In this document: one piece after another, positions 4,400-7,011 of the stretch
Numbering within the stretch: the first letter of the stretch is position 1
How the letters are laid out: every line of letters begins with the position of its first letter
DNA from: an uncultured Faecalibacterium sp.
GTDB taxonomy: Bacteria; Bacillota; Clostridia; Oscillospirales; Ruminococcaceae
Reading direction: 5' to 3'
Length of the DNA: 7,011 nucleotides
NCBI GenBank assembly: GCA_934561115.1
Contig: CAKTFS010000052.1
Span: 1-7,011 of the forward strand
Program-made: the position numbers and the translations under genes
The notes under the pieces: generated by a model
Databases searched by the model: none
What the model saw: the letters and a program-made list of their open reading frames with translations, nothing else
What the model was told of the DNA's origin: nothing

Positions 4400-7011
4400 A
4401 TGCCGAACAATAAAAATGAACGCAAGGGCAAGCAGGCGGGGGAGCTCTCGTCAGAAGAGCGGTTCCGCAACTTTTTCAGCACCAGTGTGATCGATCTGCC
4501 CGAGGAAATGACCCGCCGGGACGAGCCTGCCCCGGTGGAGGAAAAGCCCAAGGCCGGGCTGCTGGGCAAGCTGTTCGGCCACGATAAAGAAGAAACGGCT
4601 GCCCCGGCACAGCCGGTGCTGGAGATCCCCACCGGCGAGATCCTGCTGGGGGCTGATGCAAAGCCGGTGCAGCCGGAGCAGGAGGACATGGCGCTGGAGC
4701 TGCGCACTGCAGACCCCATTCCGGCAATGCCGCTGCAGCCCGCCCGGGCAGAGCCGGTCAAGGCTGTGCCGGCAGAGCCGGTGCCCGCACCCAAGGTTGC
4801 TGCTGCCGTGCAGCCGGAGCCGGAAAAGCCCGCACCCCAGCCGGTGCCGCAGCCCGTTGCAGCCCCCAAAAAGCAGCCCAATGCAAAGAACGCCCCGGAG
4901 ACGCTGCTGCCGCAGGAGGAGCTGGAGCAGCGGGAGATGCAGCAGCTGAAGGATATGCTCAACGGCATGAGCGGCAAGCCTGTCCCGCAGCCCGCAAAGC
5001 CCGCGCAGGCAGAGCCGCAGCCCAAGGCACAGACCCCGGCTGCGCAGCCCGCCGCAGAGCCGGAGAAGGCCCCGGCCAAGGCTGCACAGCAGCCTGCCGA
5101 GGAGCTGCCGCCGGTGGTGTTTGCCAGCGCTCCGGCAGACCCGGAAACGCTGCCGCCAAAGCCGGAGAAAAAATCTATTTTTCAGATGTTCGGCACGGCA
5201 GAGGACGAAAAGCCCGCTGCCCGCAAGCCGGAAAAAGAGGATACCATGAGCCTGCCGCTGCTCCCGCTGGAGCAGGACGGCGCTCCTGCGGAGACGGCAT
5301 CCGCACCGGCAGCTGCCGCACCCGAGACCCCGGCACAGCCGGAGGCCGCGCCCGCAGCAGAAGCAGCTGCCCCTGCCGAGGAGACTGTGGTGGAATCCAC
5401 CGCCGATAAGCTACACCACATGGCCGCAGAGCTGACCTTGCGGTGTGTGCTGGCGGGCATTCTGGCCGTGGTATTGCTGCACCTTGGTCTGACAGCAGAG
5501 CGTCTGCTGCCGCCGCTTTCGGTGCTGGACCCGGACGCTGCCCCGGCGGCGTTCTATGCCGCCAATCTGCTGCTGTTTGCCGCCAGCCTGTTTGTGGGCT
5601 ACCCGGTGCTGCGGGACGGTCTGACCGGTTTGCGCGGCCGTCCCAGTGCGGACACCATGCCCGCGCTGGCCGCGGTGGCAGCCCTGCTGCAGGCGGTGGT
5701 GGCCATGCTGAATGCCAACGCCTACCGCAGCACCGAGGGCATCGGTCTGCTGACCGGTATGGCGGCGCTGGGGCTGTTTCTGGCGCTGGTGGGCAGCCGG
5801 GTGATGCTGGCTGCCGTGCAGGGCGGCTACGCGCTGGCGGCAGAGGGCGGCGAACTGCGGGGCGCTTACCGCACCCGCGATAAGGACCTGATTCGCGCCC
5901 TCGCCCGGGATCTGGAGCAGAAGGACCCGTGGGTGCTGCTGAGCCGCCCGGTGCAGACTGCCAGCGATGACTTTGTGGAGCAGAGCCTTAGCGAGCGCGC
6001 CAGCGAGCGCCGTGCCCGCAAGGTGGCCTGTGTCCTGCTGGCGGCAGCAGTGCTCAGCGGTGTAGCCTTCCTGCTGTTTGGCGGCGGCATCAACTGTGCC
6101 GTGGCTGCGGCGGCTGCCGTGCTGTGCATGGGCGCCCCCCTTTCCTCGGTGCTGGTGCCGGGGCTGGCGGCGCTGCGGCTGCAAAGAGCTGCTGCCGCTG
6201 TGGGCGCTGTGGTGCCCGGCTGGGCTGCCATTGAGGAGCTGGGCGGCATCGACACCATTGAGCTGGACGCCGACGACCTGTTTACCGCCGACAGCGTAAC
6301 GCTGGAGGATATCCGCATCTTCAAGGGCGGCCGCATCGACCGCGCCATCCTGTATGCAGCAAGTGTGCTGAACGAGAGCTGCGACACCCTGCGCGGGCTG
6401 TTCCGCCAGATCATCGAGGACCGCACCGATATCCTGTTCCCGGTCAAGGATCCGGAGCAGCACACCGGGCTGGGCTTCTCGGCATGGTGCGATAATAACC
6501 GCATCCTCATCGGCACCCGCCGCTACATGGAGCAGGAGGGCGTTACCCTGCCGGAGCAGGATTACGAGGACAGCCACTCCAAAAACGGCGAGCTGCAGAT
6601 CCTGTATCTGGCGGTATCCGGCAACCTGCACGCCATGTTCGTGCTGCGCTATGTGGGCGGCCGCAATGTGGCACGCAGCCTTGCCTCCCTGCAAAAGGAG
6701 AACATCCGTCTGCTGGTCACCAGCAAGGATCCAAGCCTGACGGCGCGGCACATCACCGATGCCTACCACCTGCCGGAGGGCATAGTCACTGTGCTGGATG
6801 GCGAGCAGTGTCAGGCCATTGAAGCCGCTGATGCTGCTCCGGAAAAGCCCAAGTGCTGCCTGTATCACCACAGGGGCTTTGCCAGCCTGACCGGCGGCTT
6901 GCAGGCCGCAGATCAGGCACAGAATGCCGAGACCAGCGCCACCACGGTGCAGCTGGTGTCGGTGTGCTTCTCGGTGTTCATTGCGGTGCTGCTGACCTAC
7001 GCGGGCAGCAT
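4400..7011 (+). CDS. P1B-type ATPase-like membrane pseudoenzyme with long Pro/Ala-rich N-terminal tail (3' end outside window)
   Basis: The frame is open from ATG 4400 (GGGAGGG 6 nt upstream) to the window end: 870 codons, no stop. Residues 1-334 are rich in Pro, Ala, Glu, Gln and Lys and probably disordered. They contain islands RFRNFFSTSVIDLP (~21-34), LLGKLFG (54-60), a helical LLPQEELEQREMQQLKDML (169-187) and KKSIFQMFG (257-265). A membrane core follows with segments near 345-364, 385-404, 419-437, 447-473, 542-560, 563-592 and 848-870. The core aligns by eye with heavy-metal P1B ATPases. DTMPALAAVAALL matches their second-hairpin helix. LCMGAPLSSVLVPG (575-588) sits where CPCALGLATP belongs, and DTIELDADDLFT (618-629) where DTVVFDKTGTLT belongs. 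RILIGTRRYMEQEGV (701-715) matches the N-domain, and IRLLVTSKDPSLTARHI (769-785) the TGDN region. CPx, KTGT, TGD, TGES and GDGxND are lost, so ATP-driven transport is improbable. Possible roles are scaffold, sensor or regulatory subunit (inference). It is not a decayed gene: the frame is intact and codon use matches rlmB. Confidence 0.8.
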   Translation, partial: MPNNKNERKGKQAGELSSEERFRNFFSTSVIDLPEEMTRRDEPAPVEEKPKAGLLGKLFGHDKEETAAPAQPVLEIPTGEILLGADAKPVQPEQEDMALELRTADPIPAMPLQPARAEPVKAVPAEPVPAPKVAAAVQPEPEKPAPQPVPQPVAAPKKQPNAKNAPETLLPQEELEQREMQQLKDMLNGMSGKPVPQPAKPAQAEPQPKAQTPAAQPAAEPEKAPAKAAQQPAEELPPVVFASAPADPETLPPKPEKKSIFQMFGTAEDEKPAARKPEKEDTMSLPLLPLEQDGAPAETASAPAAAAPETPAQPEAAPAAEAAAPAEETVVESTADKLHHMAAELTLRCVLAGILAVVLLHLGLTAERLLPPLSVLDPDAAPAAFYAANLLLFAASLFVGYPVLRDGLTGLRGRPSADTMPALAAVAALLQAVVAMLNANAYRSTEGIGLLTGMAALGLFLALVGSRVMLAAVQGGYALAAEGGELRGAYRTRDKDLIRALARDLEQKDPWVLLSRPVQTASDDFVEQSLSERASERRARKVACVLLAAAVLSGVAFLLFGGGINCAVAAAAAVLCMGAPLSSVLVPGLAALRLQRAAAAVGAVVPGWAAIEELGGIDTIELDADDLFTADSVTLEDIRIFKGGRIDRAILYAASVLNESCDTLRGLFRQIIEDRTDILFPVKDPEQHTGLGFSAWCDNNRILIGTRRYMEQEGVTLPEQDYEDSHSKNGELQILYLAVSGNLHAMFVLRYVGGRNVARSLASLQKENIRLLVTSKDPSLTARHITDAYHLPEGIVTVLDGEQCQAIEAADAAPEKPKCCLYHHRGFASLTGGLQAADQAQNAETSATTVQLVSVCFSVFIAVLLTYAGS

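Noticed and set aside
4288..5079. Minus-strand frame of 263 codons opposite the Pro/Ala-rich tail and the rlmB end
   Set aside because: The Ser/Gly/Ala/Cys-rich product mirrors the repetitive sense codons; there is no ribosome binding site or domain.
4610..5390. Tandem DNA repeat or CRISPR-like array in the Pro/Ala-rich coding stretch
   Set aside because: The repetition is low-complexity codon usage (CCG/GCA/GAG/CAG) without a fixed repeat unit or spacer length.
5411..6871. Long minus-strand open frame (about 486 codons) opposite the pseudo-ATPase gene
   Set aside because: Its product is His/Gln/Arg-rich low complexity with no recognisable domain. It is the usual antisense shadow of a GC-rich gene. 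The plus-strand frame has a strong ribosome binding site, membrane helices and family similarity.

Overview
The window looks like a chromosomal piece of a moderately GC-rich, low-G+C-phylum bacterium (Bacillota, class Clostridia). A Faecalibacterium-like member of the Oscillospiraceae is my best guess. That placement rests on the style of the class II aldolase and RlmB proteins, strong GGAGG-type ribosome binding sites, sigma-A-type promoters and GC-rich codon use in the housekeeping genes. It is inference from protein flavour, not from a database search.

Layout: positions 1-74 are the 3' part of a 5S rRNA gene, so the window opens at the end of an rRNA operon. It is followed by an intrinsic terminator (81-118). 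Then comes an AT-rich gene (181-1800, +) for a secreted lipoprotein of unknown function, whose base composition differs clearly from everything to its right. A 17-bp-stem hairpin (1812-1852) separates it from the convergent fba gene (1896-2759, -), encoding class II fructose-bisphosphate aldolase. fba has its own near-consensus promoter (2841-2869) and a short leader with a hairpin.

From about 2870 to 3463 there is a gene-free divergent intergenic region that is unusually rich in structure. It holds a cluster of AAATTGT-type inverted repeats in an AT-rich stretch. It also holds a large 19-nt inverted repeat and three sequences matching the DnaA-box consensus TTWTNCACA within about 85 bp. This could be a DnaA-binding or origin-like locus, a regulatory region, or both.

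To the right, an extended -10 promoter (TGGTATACT) drives rlmB (3551-4357, +), the 23S rRNA Gm2251 2'-O-methyltransferase. After 42 nt follows a large ORF (4400 to beyond 7011) that runs off the window. It encodes a roughly 334-residue Pro/Ala/Glu-rich, probably disordered cytoplasmic tail fused to a membrane core. That core resembles a P1B-type (heavy-metal) ATPase but has lost the residues needed for catalysis: DKTGT, TGD, CPx, TGES and GDGxND are all degenerate or absent. It looks like a P-type ATPase pseudoenzyme and is the most interesting object in the window.
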